Of a DNA stretch of 7,354 nt, positions 1 through 6,521 are shown piece after piece. A program made the translations under genes and the position numbers. Origin of the DNA: Propionibacterium sp. Its GTDB lineage: Bacteria > Actinomycetota > Actinomycetes > Propionibacteriales > Propionibacteriaceae. Every line of letters begins with the position of its first letter. The stretch's first letter is position 1. The notes beneath the pieces are model-generated. The model was not told the origin of the DNA. It searched no databases and saw only the letters and a list, made by a program, of their open reading frames with translations. The stretch lies in the NCBI GenBank assembly GCA_012514785.1, contig JAAYZP010000480.1, positions 1 to 7,354 on the forward strand. The letters run 5' to 3'.

Positions 1-1
1 G

Positions 2-817
2 TCGGTGAAGGTGGTGGAGCGGCTCGCGCAGACGTGGGAACGACCGACGCAGGGTGTCTTTCTCGCGGCACCGCCGACCTGGAGGTCCGCGGTGTGGGCG
101 GGACTGTTGAGCGGGGGCGACGACAGCGTCGTGGGGGAAGCAGCAGCCGCCCACCTCCACGGAGTGCTGCGAGACGCGCCGCGTACCGTGACCATCTGGA
201 CGCCCTCCGCGCGCCGGGATTTCACCGTCGGCCCCTGGCAGGTCCGGTTCCGGCGGGGACGTCGTCGCGCCACCCGCATCCCCCGGCGTTCCTCGCTCGA
301 AGTGAGCATCGTCGACATGGCCCGCGACGCGAGTGAGCTGGAATTGGTGGACGCACTGGCCCGGGCGCTCGCGAACAACCTGACGACGCCGGAGCGTCTG
401 CTGACCGCGCTGGGCCAGCGCCAACGCGTGCGGCACAGCAGGGTCATCCGGGAGATGTGCGAGGCGTCGTCGACAGGCATCGAAAGCGCGCTGGAGTGGC
501 TGTTCGACCGTAATGTCATCGGCGTGCACCGGCTGCCGAAGGCGGAACGGCAGGGCGTCACGGGGCCGGGGCGCGTGGATCTGCTGTACGACGAAGCGGG
601 CCTCGTCGTCGAACTGGACGGTATGCGGGACCACGCCGACTGGTCCCACGACATGTTCCGCGACAACGACCACGTGCTGGAGGCGGACCGTCGGACCTTG
701 CGCTACGGATTCAACGCCGCGAACGGTCACCCATGCCGGGCTGCGGCGCAGTTGCGTGACGCCCTGCACCTCCACGCTGGGGGCGCAACGTTCCAAGCGT
801 GTCCTCGATGTGCTTAG
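2..817 (+). CDS. AbiEi/DUF559-like protein with PD-(D/E)XK-type C-terminal domain, 5' end probably cut off
   Basis: The reading frame is open to the left edge, so the true start is probably outside the window; GTG at 5 is only the first possible start seen. The visible 270 residues begin near what looks like the end of a winged-helix AbiEi-type N-terminal domain (a 'GVFLAAPPTWRSAVWAGLL' stretch, residues about 18-36). The C-terminal third resembles DUF559/Vsr-like nuclease folds: Glu160 (GIES), Asp192 (GRVDLLY) and Glu203-x-Asp205 (VVELDG), then an Arg/Asp-rich helix and LRYGF. Such proteins are often annotated as AbiEi-family antitoxin-domain or DUF559 proteins. They are common in actinobacteria and usually lack a proven function; no toxin partner gene is visible here. 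The stop codon lies inside the left arm of a long hairpin, and the next gene converges from the other strand. The family call is fairly sure; nuclease activity is inference. Confidence 0.75.
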   Translation, partial: SVKVVERLAQTWERPTQGVFLAAPPTWRSAVWAGLLSGGDDSVVGEAAAAHLHGVLRDAPRTVTIWTPSARRDFTVGPWQVRFRRGRRRATRIPRRSSLEVSIVDMARDASELELVDALARALANNLTTPERLLTALGQRQRVRHSRVIREMCEASSTGIESALEWLFDRNVIGVHRLPKAERQGVTGPGRVDLLYDEAGLVVELDGMRDHADWSHDMFRDNDHVLEADRRTLRYGFNAANGHPCRAAAQLRDALHLHAGGATFQACPRCA

Positions 818-863
818 CCGTCTGGATTTCCCCCATCCGTGGGGGAAATCCAGACGGCTAAGC
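812..863. terminator. 24-bp perfect inverted repeat, probable bidirectional terminator
   Basis: Bases 812-835 and 840-863 are exact reverse complements (24 of 24), separated by the 4-base loop TCCG, which as plus-strand RNA is a UNCG-type tetraloop. The element sits between two convergent genes. It contains the stop codon of the upstream plus-strand gene (815-817) and ends 9 bases before the stop of the minus-strand kinase gene. There is no T-run on either side, so this is not a classic intrinsic terminator, although actinobacterial terminators often lack one. The length and perfection would also suit a dispersed palindromic repeat. The structure is certain; the terminating role is inferred from position. 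Confidence 0.75.
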
Positions 864-872
864 GCGATTGCC

Positions 873-1367
873 TCAGTCGACGGCGGCCCGGAGCACGAAG
901 TCGGCGCGGTCGGCGGGGGATTCGGTGTCGAAGTAGTGCTGCTCGCTCGGCCACCACTGCTGCTCCCACAACGGGCGCAGGGATTCGCCGTCGCGTTCGG
1001 CGATCCGGGCGGTGCGGAGCGCGACGTCGGCGTCGACCCAGAAGGCCACGTCCCACCAGCGCCCCACCCGCTCCACGACCGCCAGCGCGAGCGCCGAGAC
1101 ACCTTCGACGATGACGAGCCCGTCGGGCGGGATGGTGACGAGCGGGCCGGGGGAGCGCTGGTCGTAGCGCCAGGGCCGGTAGACCGCGGGGCGGCCGGCG
1201 CGCAGGGGGACCAGCACCTCGTCGATGAAGCGCTCATGTTCCCAGGTGGGAGTTCCGGGGCGGGTGAAGTCGTCGAGTGCGACGACGTGGCCGCCGAACT
1301 CCCGGGCCAGGCGCGAGGCGAACACCGACTTGCCGCTCGCGCCGAAGCCGTCGATTGCGACGATCAC
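873..1367 (-). CDS. Uridine kinase-like P-loop kinase
   Basis: This is a 164-residue P-loop kinase of the uridine kinase/phosphoribulokinase-like type. The Walker A motif GFGASGKS is at residues 7-14, followed by LDDF at 31-34 (where uridine kinases have the Asp of a DDFY motif) and a strand ending VEG at 87-89. A LID-like Arg-rich helix (R118, R121, R125) follows. I chose the GTG at 1367-1365 because it places the first beta strand (MIVAIDG) at the start, as in the family, and lies 4 nt after the stop of the VOC gene, implying translational coupling. A longer frame from 1436 exists, but its extra residues are only an out-of-frame reading of the VOC gene. At 164 residues it is shorter than classical uridine kinases (about 210), so the nucleoside substrate is uncertain; a general nucleoside or small-molecule kinase is possible. 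Confidence 0.8.
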   Translation of the reverse strand: MIVAIDGFGASGKSVFASRLAREFGGHVVALDDFTRPGTPTWEHERFIDEVLVPLRAGRPAVYRPWRYDQRSPGPLVTIPPDGLVIVEGVSALALAVVERVGRWWDVAFWVDADVALRTARIAERDGESLRPLWEQQWWPSEQHYFDTESPADRADFVLRAAVD

Positions 1368-1371
1368 CCGG

Positions 1372-2013
1372 TCAGATGGCGACGATGCCCTTGGACGGGG
1401 ACTCGAACTCGACGCGGTTGATGCCCGGCTGGGCATGCGGGGCTACGAGCGTGAACTCCACGCCGTCGAGCGAGGCGCCGATGGGGAAGCCCAGCCACTC
1501 GCTGAGGCGGTCCTCCGAGCCGCTGATCTCCAGGCCCTTCAGGCGGACCTCCGCGGGCAGGGCGCTGGGGCGGACGTCCTCCTCGGACTTCCACTGCAGG
1601 AAGTAGGGCAGCTGCGGGTCGGCGATGAGGCCCTTGATCCCGATCTGCATCCACTCCAGGCGGCGGCCGTCGGGGAACTGGCGCGAACCCTCGACCGCAC
1701 CACGCTCGAGGCGCTCCTCGACGGGGCTCAGGTCGTCGACGCTGACCACCCAGCCGAGCCAGCCGCCGCCCATGTTGGAGCGTGCGCGCACGGCCTGGCC
1801 GAAGGGCGCCTTGTCGGCGGCGGGGTGGTCGAGGACCTCGACGATCTCGATGTAGCGGGCCTCGGTGAGGGGGATGATGTGGTTGCGGGTGCCGAACCGG
1901 GGGTGGAAGCCACCGTCCTTGTACTCGGCGCCGAGAGCCTCCGCAAGTCGTGCGGCGTCAGCTTTGATACCGGCGGGGCTAGCAGCAAACATGAGGTGGT
2001 CGACGTGCATCAT
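1372..2013 (-). CDS. VOC family (glyoxalase-like) protein
   Basis: The 213-residue product begins MMHVDHLMFA, the typical first strand of a vicinal-oxygen-chelate module with its possible metal-binding His. It continues with GTRNHIIPL and YIEIVEV (second His and Glu) and later PYFLQW, a layout like the Glyoxalase_3-type domain. The family includes glyoxalases, dioxygenases and resistance proteins, so the substrate cannot be read from the sequence. Two adjacent ATGs (2013 and 2010) could start translation. An AGGG run upstream has poor spacing to the first and about 5 nt to the second, so the second may be the real start. It is the first gene of a two-gene minus-strand operon with the kinase and is divergent from the epimerase gene. 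A possible extended -10 (CAGAAT) lies 6 nt before the first ATG, so a leaderless mRNA is also possible. Confidence 0.82.
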   Translation of the reverse strand: MMHVDHLMFAASPAGIKADAARLAEALGAEYKDGGFHPRFGTRNHIIPLTEARYIEIVEVLDHPAADKAPFGQAVRARSNMGGGWLGWVVSVDDLSPVEERLERGAVEGSRQFPDGRRLEWMQIGIKGLIADPQLPYFLQWKSEEDVRPSALPAEVRLKGLEISGSEDRLSEWLGFPIGASLDGVEFTLVAPHAQPGINRVEFESPSKGIVAI

Positions 2014-2083
2014 GTCCCTATTCTGGTCCCCCGAGGGGGTATTCGACTAATCGTGCGTGTCCAAGAACTTGTAGTGTGGAGGC
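2014..2083. promoter_or_regulatory. Divergent promoter region with small G/C inverted repeat
   Basis: These 70 bases must hold promoters for both the minus-strand VOC-kinase operon and the plus-strand epimerase operon. A short inverted repeat of five C and five G around GA lies at 2028-2039, about 15 bases upstream of the VOC start, where it could act as an operator or a small hairpin. No convincing -35 box is seen in either direction. Confidence 0.5.
2072..2077 (+). promoter_or_regulatory. Putative -10 box for a leaderless epimerase mRNA
   Basis: TAGTGT fits the actinobacterial TANNNT -10 pattern. It ends 6 bases before the GTG at 2084, so transcription would begin at the start codon itself. 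The only SD-like string, GGAGG at 2078-2082, is 1 base from the GTG, too close to serve as a ribosome binding site. In-frame TAG at 2072 excludes a start further upstream. Confidence 0.45.
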
Positions 2084-2881
2084 GTGGCTGGACCAACCGT
2101 GACCCTGTCGACGACATCGGTGTACCCCGAAACCTCCGCGAGTGCCTTCGAACTCGCCGCGCAGCTCGGCTTCGACGGCGTCGAACTGATGGTGGGCGTC
2201 GACCCGCTCACCATCGACGTGGACGCGATCAAGAAGCTGAGCGAATACCACGGCGTGCCCGTCCTGTCGGTGCACGCGCCGGTGCTGCTGATCACGCCGA
2301 ATACGTGGGGCACCGACCCCTGGGAGAAGCTCGACAACACCGCCGCCGCGGCGAGGAAGCTGGGGGCGAGCGTCGTCGTCGTGCACCCGCCGTTTAGGTG
2401 GCAGCGGGAGTACGGGGCGCAGTTCGAGTCGGGCATCCGGAGGCTGAATCAGACCTCCGGCGTCACGTTCGCCGTCGAGAACATGTTCCCGTGGCGCTCC
2501 GTGGCAGGCAACTTCCAGATGTACCTCCCGAGCTGGGACCCCAGCGACCTCGACTACGACCACCTCACCCTCGACCTCTCCCACGCCTCCACCGCGCAGC
2601 AGCACTCGCTCGACCTCCTGCACCGGTGGGGCGACCGTCTCGCGCACGTCCACCTCACCGACGGCCGGGGCAATTTCAAGGACGAACATTTCCTCCCCGG
2701 CGAGGGGGACCAGGACGCCTGGGAGGTGGTGGAGGAGCTCGGCGCAGCCGGGTTCGCCGGCCACATCGTCCTCGAGGTCTCCACGCGACGCGCCCGCTCC
2801 CGCCACGAGCGCTCCGAACTCCTGGAGGACGCGCTCGCCGGTATCCGTAAGTTCTATGCGCAGGGGCAGGCCCGACGATGA
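2084..2881 (+). CDS. Sugar phosphate isomerase/epimerase-like TIM-barrel protein
   Basis: The 265-residue product is a xylose-isomerase-like/AP-endonuclease-2-type TIM barrel. Successive strands carry the expected acidic and His residues: GFDGVELM (Glu34), SVHAP (His64), VVVHPPF (His101), FAVENMF (Glu132), LTLDLSHAS (Asp164, His167), LAHVHLTDG (His188, His190) and HIVLEVS (Glu231). Together they suggest an intact divalent-metal site near the barrel mouth. Such proteins isomerise or epimerise sugars or sugar phosphates or, less often, cleave abasic DNA; no substrate can be assigned. As I recall, mycobacteria have a similar protein upstream of proC. Its TGA overlaps the ATG of the next gene by 4 nt, so it is translationally coupled to the proline-dehydrogenase-like gene. 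GTG 2084 is chosen because an in-frame stop lies 12 bases upstream; GTG 2099 is a less likely alternative. Confidence 0.85.
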   Translation: MAGPTVTLSTTSVYPETSASAFELAAQLGFDGVELMVGVDPLTIDVDAIKKLSEYHGVPVLSVHAPVLLITPNTWGTDPWEKLDNTAAAARKLGASVVVVHPPFRWQREYGAQFESGIRRLNQTSGVTFAVENMFPWRSVAGNFQMYLPSWDPSDLDYDHLTLDLSHASTAQQHSLDLLHRWGDRLAHVHLTDGRGNFKDEHFLPGEGDQDAWEVVEELGAAGFAGHIVLEVSTRRARSRHERSELLEDALAGIRKFYAQGQARR

Positions 2882-3771
2882 TCACCGGTTTGCTGCGACG
2901 CCTCGTCCGCTCCAGGCGCGTGCAGCGCATCGCGCTGGCCTCCGGAGCGCTGGAGGAGTTGTCCAAGCCGTACCTCGTCGGTTCCGGTCCGGCGCAGGCC
3001 GGCCGTGAGGCTGGCGTGCTGCGGTCGCGCGGCCTCGACGTCAGCTTCACCTATCTCCCGCAGGGCGACGGCGCGGAGGAGACCCCCGGCGAGCTGGAGG
3101 CCCTGCTGGACACCCTCGGCGACCGGGCCCGGGGCGTCGAGCTCTCCGTGAAGCCCTCGCACCTGGGCATCCGCGACTCCCCGGAGCGCGCCACGACGAC
3201 GCTGCGCCGCCTCGTGCGCGCCGCCGACGAGGCCGGCGCGCTCGTCACGCTGGAGATGCAGTGCCACGCGGAGTATCGCGAGACGTTGCGGCTCTGGCGC
3301 GCGGTCCACGCCGACCACCCGGACCTCGGCATCACGCTGCCCGTCGACATCCGCCGCGTGGAGCGCGACTGCGTCGGCATCGTCGACGACGCCCCCCGGC
3401 TGCGCCTGTGCATCGGCTCCTACCCGATCCCCAAACCGCTGGGCTTCCGGACCGGGCACGAGAAGTCGAAGGCGCTGGTGCGCTGCCTCAGGATCGCGAT
3501 GGAGGGCGGCGCGCGCACCATGCTCGCCAGCCACGACCCGACGATCATCGCCATCGCGCAGGACCTGCAGCGCCGCACGGACGGCGACTTCGAGTTCCAG
3601 ATGTTCCACGGCGTCCGGCCGCTCGAGCAGCGACGGCTGGCCGACATCGGCTATCGTTCCCGCGTGCTGCTGCCGTACGGGCCGGGATGGTTCGAGTACC
3701 TCATGACGCGGGTGACCACGCGCCCGCAGACCGCGTTCAGCTACCTGCGAGCAGTGTTGGACAAGCGGTGA
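2878..3771 (+). CDS. Proline dehydrogenase family protein with altered active site
   Basis: The 297-residue product has the length and overall pattern of monofunctional actinobacterial proline dehydrogenases (FAD enzymes oxidising proline to pyrroline-5-carboxylate). Recognisable parts are the N-terminal LLRRLVRS helix, LSVKPSHLG (Lys92), ASHDPTIIAIAQDL (217-230), FEFQMFHGVR (238-247) and PYGPGWFEYLMTR (266-278). Several positions conserved in true enzymes differ: the VKGAY-type motif reads CIGSY (178-182), the Tyr of RVY.P.G is Leu264, the Arg pair before the C-terminus is Thr277-Arg278, the following Glu is Thr281, and the IQAY segment reads LPVD (154-157). Lys92 is kept. The family is clear, but proline oxidation is doubtful. 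It starts at ATG 2878 inside the stop of the epimerase gene and ends in a GTGA overlap with the membrane-protein gene. No P5C dehydrogenase gene is adjacent. Confidence 0.8.
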   Translation: MITGLLRRLVRSRRVQRIALASGALEELSKPYLVGSGPAQAGREAGVLRSRGLDVSFTYLPQGDGAEETPGELEALLDTLGDRARGVELSVKPSHLGIRDSPERATTTLRRLVRAADEAGALVTLEMQCHAEYRETLRLWRAVHADHPDLGITLPVDIRRVERDCVGIVDDAPRLRLCIGSYPIPKPLGFRTGHEKSKALVRCLRIAMEGGARTMLASHDPTIIAIAQDLQRRTDGDFEFQMFHGVRPLEQRRLADIGYRSRVLLPYGPGWFEYLMTRVTTRPQTAFSYLRAVLDKR

Positions 3772-4544
3772 CCGACGAGAACAAGCGACGCCTCGGCGTC
3801 GAGATCGCCGTCGTCCTGCTCATCTCGCTCGGCCAGTCCGCGATCTACGGCATCCTCACGATCTGGCGCAAGATGACCGACCCGGTGGCGCTGTCGCAGC
3901 AGGTGACCCGGATCAACACCTCCACCGTCCCCGACCGTCCGTGGCTCGACTTCGCCTACCAGGTGGCCGGCACATTCTTCCCGCTCATGCCCGCGGTCCT
4001 GGCGATCTACCTGCTGTGGGTGCACGTGCAGCCGGAGCGCGGGCCGTTCGGGGAGATGGGCTTCGACCTGCGCAAACCCGGCCGGGACCTCGCCCAGGGC
4101 GTCGGCATCTTCGTCGTGATCGGCATCGCCGGGCTGGCCTTCTACATCTTCGCCGTCGCCATCGGGATCAACACCCAGGTGCGGCCCGCCAACTTCGCGG
4201 AGGCCGCCTGGTGGACCGTGCCGATGCTCGTGGCCCGCGCGTTCATGAACGGCATCCTGGAAGAGGTGGTCATGATCGGCTACCTGTTCACCCGCTGGGC
4301 GCAGCGGGGCGGCAATATGCTCCACATGATCTTCATCTCCGCGCTCATCCGCGGCGGATACCACCTCTACCAGGGCTGGGGCGGGTTCTTCGGCAACCTC
4401 GTCATGGGGCTCGTCTTCGGCTGGCTCTACCTGCGGATCAAGCGCGTGATGCCGCTGGTCATCGTGCACATCATCCTCGACCTCTTCGCGTTCCTGGGCG
4501 CCGGCCTGCTCGTCTACCTGCCCTTCGCCCCGAGCGGCACCTGA
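3768..4544 (+). CDS. CPBP family intramembrane protease-like protein
   Basis: The product has 258 residues and is a polytopic membrane protein with about seven hydrophobic segments (roughly 9-31, 62-84, 107-131, 147-176, 183-200, 208-224 and 230-252). Family motifs of CPBP/Abi (CAAX-protease-like) proteins are present: a double Glu at 165-166 (GILEEVVMIGYLF), a His at 199 in RGGYHLYQGWGGFFGN, and His234 with Asp238 in VIVHIILD. In the first motif the usual EExxxR Arg is Ile170; as I recall this occurs in an actinobacterial subgroup. The role may be proteolysis of membrane substrates or, in many members, remains unknown. The GTG start at 3768 overlaps the stop of the preceding gene (GTGA), making it the third gene of a coupled operon. 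The open frame extends further upstream, but that part overlaps the PRODH gene and has shadow composition. Confidence 0.85.
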   Translation: MTDENKRRLGVEIAVVLLISLGQSAIYGILTIWRKMTDPVALSQQVTRINTSTVPDRPWLDFAYQVAGTFFPLMPAVLAIYLLWVHVQPERGPFGEMGFDLRKPGRDLAQGVGIFVVIGIAGLAFYIFAVAIGINTQVRPANFAEAAWWTVPMLVARAFMNGILEEVVMIGYLFTRWAQRGGNMLHMIFISALIRGGYHLYQGWGGFFGNLVMGLVFGWLYLRIKRVMPLVIVHIILDLFAFLGAGLLVYLPFAPSGT

Positions 4545-4586
4545 GCCCCGCCTGACACGCCCGGCGGCGGGCCTGCGCGCATCCCG

Positions 4587-4592
4587 TAGACT
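4587..4592 (+). promoter_or_regulatory. Putative -10 box for leaderless asd-proC mRNA
   Basis: TAGACT is a strong match to actinobacterial TANNNT -10 boxes. It lies 7 bases before the asd ATG, with GGCCGCC between them and no Shine-Dalgarno sequence, so the transcript would start at or 1 nt before the ATG. No clear -35 box is seen in the 55-base gap (4545-4599). Confidence 0.55.
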
Positions 4593-4599
4593 GGCCGCC

Positions 4600-5619
4600 A
4601 TGCGTGTTGGAGTGTTTGGGGCCACGGGGCAGGTCGGCGGCGTGCTGCTGCAGCTCCTGGCTGAGCGAAATTATCCCGTCGACGAGCTGCGGCTGTTCGC
4701 GTCGCAGCGTTCCGCAGGGAAGAAGCTGAAGTTCAGGGACCGTGACGTCGTCGTCGAGGACATCTCGACAGCGAACTTCGAAGGCATCGACGTCGCCCTG
4801 TTCTCGGCGGGTGGCAGCACCTCCAAGGAGTGGGCGCCCAAGGTGGCGGCGGCCGGGGCCACCGTCGTCGACAACTCCTCGGCGTGGCGGATGGACCCCC
4901 GGGTGCCGCTGGTCGTCGCCGAGGTCAACCCCGACGACGTCCACGCGGCCGACGTCGGCATCATCGCTAACCCCAACTGCACCACCATGGCGGCGATGCC
5001 CGCGCTCAAGGCGCTACACGACGTCGCGGGCCTCAGCGGCCTGCAGATCACCACGTTCCAGGCGGTCTCCGGATCGGGCGTCGCCGGCGTCGAGACGCTG
5101 GCCCGGCAGCTGGGCAAGCTCGTCGACCCGACGGTGCTCGCGCTCGACGGCTCGCCGTTCCAGCCGGCGCAGCTCGGCCCCTACATCGCGCCCATCGCCT
5201 ACAACGTCGTCCCCATCGCGGGCGGCCTCGTCGACGACGGCGAGGGGGAGACCGACGAGGAGAAGAAGCTGCGCAACGAGTCGCGCAAGATCCTCCACCT
5301 CCCCGACCTCGCCGTCGCGGGCACCTGCGTGCGGGTCCCGGTGTTCACCGGGCATTCGCTGAGCATCCACGCCCGCTTCGACAACCCCATCACCCCCGAC
5401 GCGGCCCGCGAGGCCCTCGAGCGCGCGGAGGGCGTGCAGCTCTCCGACGTGCCCACCCCCCTGCGGGCAGCGGGCGCGGACGTGTCGTTCGTCGGCCGCA
5501 TCCGTCAGGACCAGTCGGTGCCGGGCGGCACCGGCCTCGTGCTGTTCATCAGCAGCGACAACCTGCGCAAGGGTGCGGCGCTCAACACTGTCCAGATCGC
5601 GGAGCTGTTGGTCAAGTGA
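4600..5619 (+). CDS. asd: Aspartate-semialdehyde dehydrogenase
   Basis: This cytoplasmic NADPH-dependent enzyme reduces aspartyl phosphate to aspartate semialdehyde, the branch point to lysine/diaminopimelate, threonine, methionine and isoleucine. The 339-residue length is normal. The N-terminal Rossmann motif GATGQVG is at 7-13, SAGGSTS at about 69-75, and VVDNSSAWRM at about 89-98. The catalytic Cys127 is in NPNCTT, followed by Gln154 in TTFQAVSGSG. The His252 of VFTGHS is the general base, and the C-terminal end has NTVQIAELL. All key residues are intact, so the enzyme should be active. Aspartate kinase, often next to asd, is not in the window; instead the stop overlaps the proC start (GTGA). 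The start is supported by the -10 box directly upstream and by the first beta strand (MRVGVFGATG). Confidence 0.97.
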   Translation: MRVGVFGATGQVGGVLLQLLAERNYPVDELRLFASQRSAGKKLKFRDRDVVVEDISTANFEGIDVALFSAGGSTSKEWAPKVAAAGATVVDNSSAWRMDPRVPLVVAEVNPDDVHAADVGIIANPNCTTMAAMPALKALHDVAGLSGLQITTFQAVSGSGVAGVETLARQLGKLVDPTVLALDGSPFQPAQLGPYIAPIAYNVVPIAGGLVDDGEGETDEEKKLRNESRKILHLPDLAVAGTCVRVPVFTGHSLSIHARFDNPITPDAAREALERAEGVQLSDVPTPLRAAGADVSFVGRIRQDQSVPGGTGLVLFISSDNLRKGAALNTVQIAELLVK

Positions 5620-6410
5620 GCCTTTCGATCATCGGCGTCGGCTCCATGGGCGGCGCGCTCCTCGACGGCTGGATGGCCGCGGGCTGGCAGTCCGACGACG
5701 TCCGCGTCGTGGTCCGCCGCGACGCGCAGGCCCGCGAACTCCGCGACCGCCACGGCATCGCCAACGTGCCCATCCACGAGGCCGCGCAGTCCGACCTCAT
5801 CGTGCTCGCGGTCAAACCCGACCAGTTCGAGTCGATCTGCGCCGCGCTGGAACCGGCGCCGGGCGCCGTCGTGATCTCCGTCGCCGCAGGCGTCACCGTG
5901 GCGCAGCTCGAGTCGTGGCTGCCGGAGGGGACCGCCGTCGCGCGCGTCATGCCCAACACCGGCTCCTTCGTCGGCCAGGGGATGAGCGGCGTCGTGCGCG
6001 GCACCCACGTCTCCGACGAGCAGCTGGCCGCCGTCACGGGGCTCTTCGACGGCGTCGGCGCCACCCTGGTGCTGCCCGAGGAGCAGTTCGATGCGCTCAC
6101 CGCCATCTCGGGCTCCGGACTGGCCTACGTCTTCTACGTCGCCGAGGCGATGATCGAGGCCGGGGTGCACGAGGGCCTGAGCCGCGAGCAGAGCGCGCAG
6201 CTGGTCAACCAGACCTTCCTCGGCGCCAGCACGATGCTCGCGACCTCCGGGAAATCCGCGACGACGCTGCGCGAGGAAGTCACCTTCCCGGCCGGCACCA
6301 CCGCCAGCGCGCTGCGCCGGCTCGACGACCACGGGGTGCGCGCAGCGTTCCTGGACGCCGTCGCCGCCGCCCGCGCCAAGGCCGCGCGGATGGGGAATCC
6401 GAGCGAGTAG
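5616..6410 (+). CDS. proC: Pyrroline-5-carboxylate reductase
   Basis: ProC catalyses the last step of proline synthesis, reducing 1-pyrroline-5-carboxylate with NAD(P)H in the cytoplasm. The 264-residue protein has the N-terminal dinucleotide motif GVGSMGGA (7-14), LAVKPDQFE, ISVAAGVTV, RVMPNTG, the family signature around SGSGLAYVFYVAEAM (from about 165), and the C-terminal TFPAGTTASAL helix region. In the last motif the usual TSPxGTT Ser is Phe, a modest change. The start GTG overlaps the asd stop by 4 nt (GTGA) with no good Shine-Dalgarno at normal distance, so translation probably depends on re-initiation after asd. The opposing-direction enzyme family (proline dehydrogenase) is encoded about 1.8 kb upstream. 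Confidence 0.96.
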   Translation: MSLSIIGVGSMGGALLDGWMAAGWQSDDVRVVVRRDAQARELRDRHGIANVPIHEAAQSDLIVLAVKPDQFESICAALEPAPGAVVISVAAGVTVAQLESWLPEGTAVARVMPNTGSFVGQGMSGVVRGTHVSDEQLAAVTGLFDGVGATLVLPEEQFDALTAISGSGLAYVFYVAEAMIEAGVHEGLSREQSAQLVNQTFLGASTMLATSGKSATTLREEVTFPAGTTASALRRLDDHGVRAAFLDAVAAARAKAARMGNPSE

Positions 6411-6433
6411 CGTGCCCAGCGGCCGGGAGGAAA

Positions 6434-6464
6434 TTGGAATACACTGCACCCGGCGGGTTACCAT
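6434..6464 (+). promoter_or_regulatory. Candidate promoter for the bS22 gene
   Basis: Possible boxes are TTGGAA (6434-6439) with TACCAT (6459-6464) at 19 bases, or TACACT (6440-6445) as a -10 alone. Either would place the hairpin at 6475-6497 inside or at the beginning of the transcript leader. The 111-base gap 6411-6521 holds no other convincing gene. Confidence 0.35.
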
Positions 6465-6474
6465 GGGGAGTCCT

Positions 6475-6497
6475 CCGCGCCGTCGGGCGCGGGTTTT
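6475..6497 (+). terminator. Intrinsic terminator-like hairpin in the bS22 leader
   Basis: CCGCGCC (6475-6481) and GGCGCGG (6486-6492) form a perfect 7-bp stem with loop GTCG, followed by GTTTT (6493-6497). This is a good terminator shape for such a G+C-rich genome. It could end the asd-proC transcript. However, only 14 bases separate it from the bS22 ribosome binding site, too few for a promoter downstream. bS22 mRNA must therefore pass through it or start inside it, so it may act as an attenuator. Confidence 0.6.
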
Positions 6498-6521
6498 CAT
6501 GAAGCCCAGGAAAGGGAAGCT

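Noticed and set aside
2..817. Possible type IV toxin-antitoxin system
   Set aside because: Only the AbiEi-like side is visible; no AbiEii-type nucleotidyltransferase gene is adjacent downstream and the upstream side is outside the window.
1225..2397. Plus-strand open frame of 390 codons across the kinase, VOC and epimerase region
   Set aside because: It lies antisense to the kinase and VOC genes and overlaps the epimerase gene out of frame; its low-complexity sequence shows no domain.
4559..4572. Small hairpin GCCCG/CGGGC after the CPBP gene
   Set aside because: Only 5 bp, no T-run, and such repeats are expected by chance in G+C-rich DNA; not convincing as a terminator.
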